DNA of 22,584 bases, taken from positions 1 through 22,584 of the IMG/VR virus record IMGVR_UViG_3300042446_001138; one strand, given 5' to 3'. This stretch comes from a virus. The notes under the pieces are model-generated. The model was not told the origin of the DNA. It saw nothing but the letters and a program-made list of their open reading frames with translations, and did no database searches. The position numbers and the translations under genes are program-made. This document shows positions 21,581-22,584 of the stretch, piece after piece. Position 1 is the stretch's first letter. Each line of letters starts with the position of its first letter.

Positions 21581-22584
21581 AGTTTACTCCAACTTAGTTT
21601 TTTATTAATATAACTTTGCACCTGATCTTTAAACTTTTGATCTGCTGAGTTTATATCTGATACTTTGTAGTCGTAAATATGTTCGTATACATTGGTTTCA
21701 TAATATGCAAACAGTCTATCCGATAAGAATGGATTACAACCTTTACGTCCAATAAAACCACCGGTCCTAGAATAAAATTCCTGCACTAAAGATTCTGCTT
21801 GGTACCAATCCATAGTATGATGTTTCCAAATAACAATGTCATTTCTAGTACTTCCAACGCCACCGCCTCGGGGTGTCGTAGATTTAAATACTACGTGACC
21901 GCTACTATCTTTAAAAACTTCGTAGCCTGGATTTTGTCTAGCTTCTAATTTAATTAATCCGTTACTTACTAGTTCTTTAGTAAACTTACTTTGATTAGTT
22001 AGTGATTCATCGTAATCAGGAACTTCAAGTATATGTGCGCTAGCACTTTGTCTAACCCATTTGGTGTTCAACCATTCTAATGAATTGTTCCAAGACTCTA
22101 CGCTTTCGCCGGGTATTCCACAAATCATCTGTATATTTGCTCTATAACGTCTATGTGCATGAATATCCGTATATGCTTGGAAGTCTAATAAGCCTTCTCG
22201 CAACTTATCAGGATCCATACCCTTGCGTACAAGTTTACCAGCTTCATGATTAAACGTTTCAATGCCCATGCTGTGTCCAAGGAAGCCTAATCTAATGTAA
22301 GTATCCCAATATGCCTTGTGTTTAACAACCAAGTCTCCGCGGGCAAATCCGCATATCCAGGGGTTGTAATTTAGTTCGTCTACCGCGTCAGCATACTTTT
22401 GTAATTTTTCAGGACGGTCGTTAAATGTCTCGTCCATAACACGCCAATTTTTAATGCCCCACTTTTCAAACCCAGTTTGCATTTGAAGTTTAAATTGTTC
22501 TTTACTAACACTAACGTCCTTAGCTTGTCCTATGATAGGAAAGTTACAGTAAGAGCAACTGAACATACAACCACGTGCTGTTTC
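21577..22584 (-). CDS. Radical SAM protein, 5' end beyond the window
   Basis: The reading frame is open through the right edge. The first visible residues are ETARGCMFSCSYC, containing the CxxxCxxC radical SAM cluster motif in the ARGCxFxCxxC form typical of B12-binding radical SAM enzymes (BchE-like class). An N-terminal cobalamin domain may therefore lie outside the window. Downstream motifs include MDETF (about 40 residues after the cysteines), GHSMGIETFN and MICGIPGESVESW, which match strands of the radical SAM barrel. The C-terminal part (from about residue 200 of the visible sequence) is specific and unrecognised. The stop overlaps the kinase-like start (ATGA). The substrate is unknown; if a cobalamin domain is present, methylation of an unreactive carbon would be likely. 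Confidence 0.92.
   Translation of the reverse strand, partial: ETARGCMFSCSYCNFPIIGQAKDVSVSKEQFKLQMQTGFEKWGIKNWRVMDETFNDRPEKLQKYADAVDELNYNPWICGFARGDLVVKHKAYWDTYIRLGFLGHSMGIETFNHEAGKLVRKGMDPDKLREGLLDFQAYTDIHAHRRYRANIQMICGIPGESVESWNNSLEWLNTKWVRQSASAHILEVPDYDESLTNQSKFTKELVSNGLIKLEARQNPGYEVFKDSSGHVVFKSTTPRGGGVGSTRNDIVIWKHHTMDWYQAESLVQEFYSRTGGFIGRKGCNPFLSDRLFAYYETNVYEHIYDYKVSDINSADQKFKDQVQSYINKKLSWSKL

Noticed and set aside
1-22584. CRISPR array, integrase, transposase or long direct repeats
   Set aside because: I saw no regularly spaced repeats, recombinase motifs or inverted repeat ends; paralogous genes are too diverged at DNA level to count as repeats.

Overview
The window looks like part of the genome of a large, AT-rich, tailed phage of the T4-like myovirus type, probably aquatic or marine. 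The evidence is tightly packed genes with ATGA or TAATG overlaps, a class Ia ribonucleotide reductase and glutaredoxin operon, a PAAR tail-spike tip, a SleB-type endolysin, T4-late-promoter-like octamers in the divergent gaps, and a lone tRNA-like gene. No integrase, rRNA or insertion sequence is visible. The host cannot be read from this window. Both ends cut through genes: nrdA on the left and a radical SAM gene on the right.

Positions 1-6310 (plus strand) form one run: nrdA (5' end missing), a 64-residue unknown protein, nrdB, glutaredoxin, a small possibly Sm-like protein, a PAAR protein, and a 677-residue probable virion protein. A SleB-family hydrolase and two tandem FkbM-type methyltransferases follow (6367-8595, plus).

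Positions 8601-10432 (minus) hold a 2-oxoglutarate (2OG)/Fe(II) oxygenase-like protein, a kinase-fold-like protein and a possible GNAT-like protein. Divergent to them, positions 10476-14431 (plus) are a translationally coupled four-gene unit: TauD-like oxygenase, ANL-type adenylate-forming enzyme, TauD-like protein with an altered metal site, TauD-like oxygenase. On the minus strand come an irregular tRNA-like gene (14432-14505) and a possible SGNH-hydrolase-like gene (14476-15354) whose 3' ends overlap.

A divergent promoter palindrome at 15372-15388 separates the latter from a plus-strand operon (15408-19325). That operon has two paralogous radical SAM enzymes with an N-terminal Cys domain like that of tetraether-lipid-synthase/COG1964 proteins, then three double-stranded beta-helix (DSBH) oxygenases. 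Convergent to it, a minus-strand operon (19309-22584) encodes a radical SAM protein, a second kinase-like protein, another DSBH oxygenase, and a SPASM-like radical SAM protein.

In about 16 kb the phage therefore encodes eight 2OG-oxygenase-like proteins, four radical SAM proteins, two methyltransferases, an adenylate-forming enzyme, two kinase-like proteins and possibly an acyltransferase. Most occur as paralogous pairs or triplets. This looks like an uncharacterised modification or small-molecule pathway. Its substrate (nucleobase, glycan, lipid, peptide or free metabolite) cannot be decided from sequence alone.
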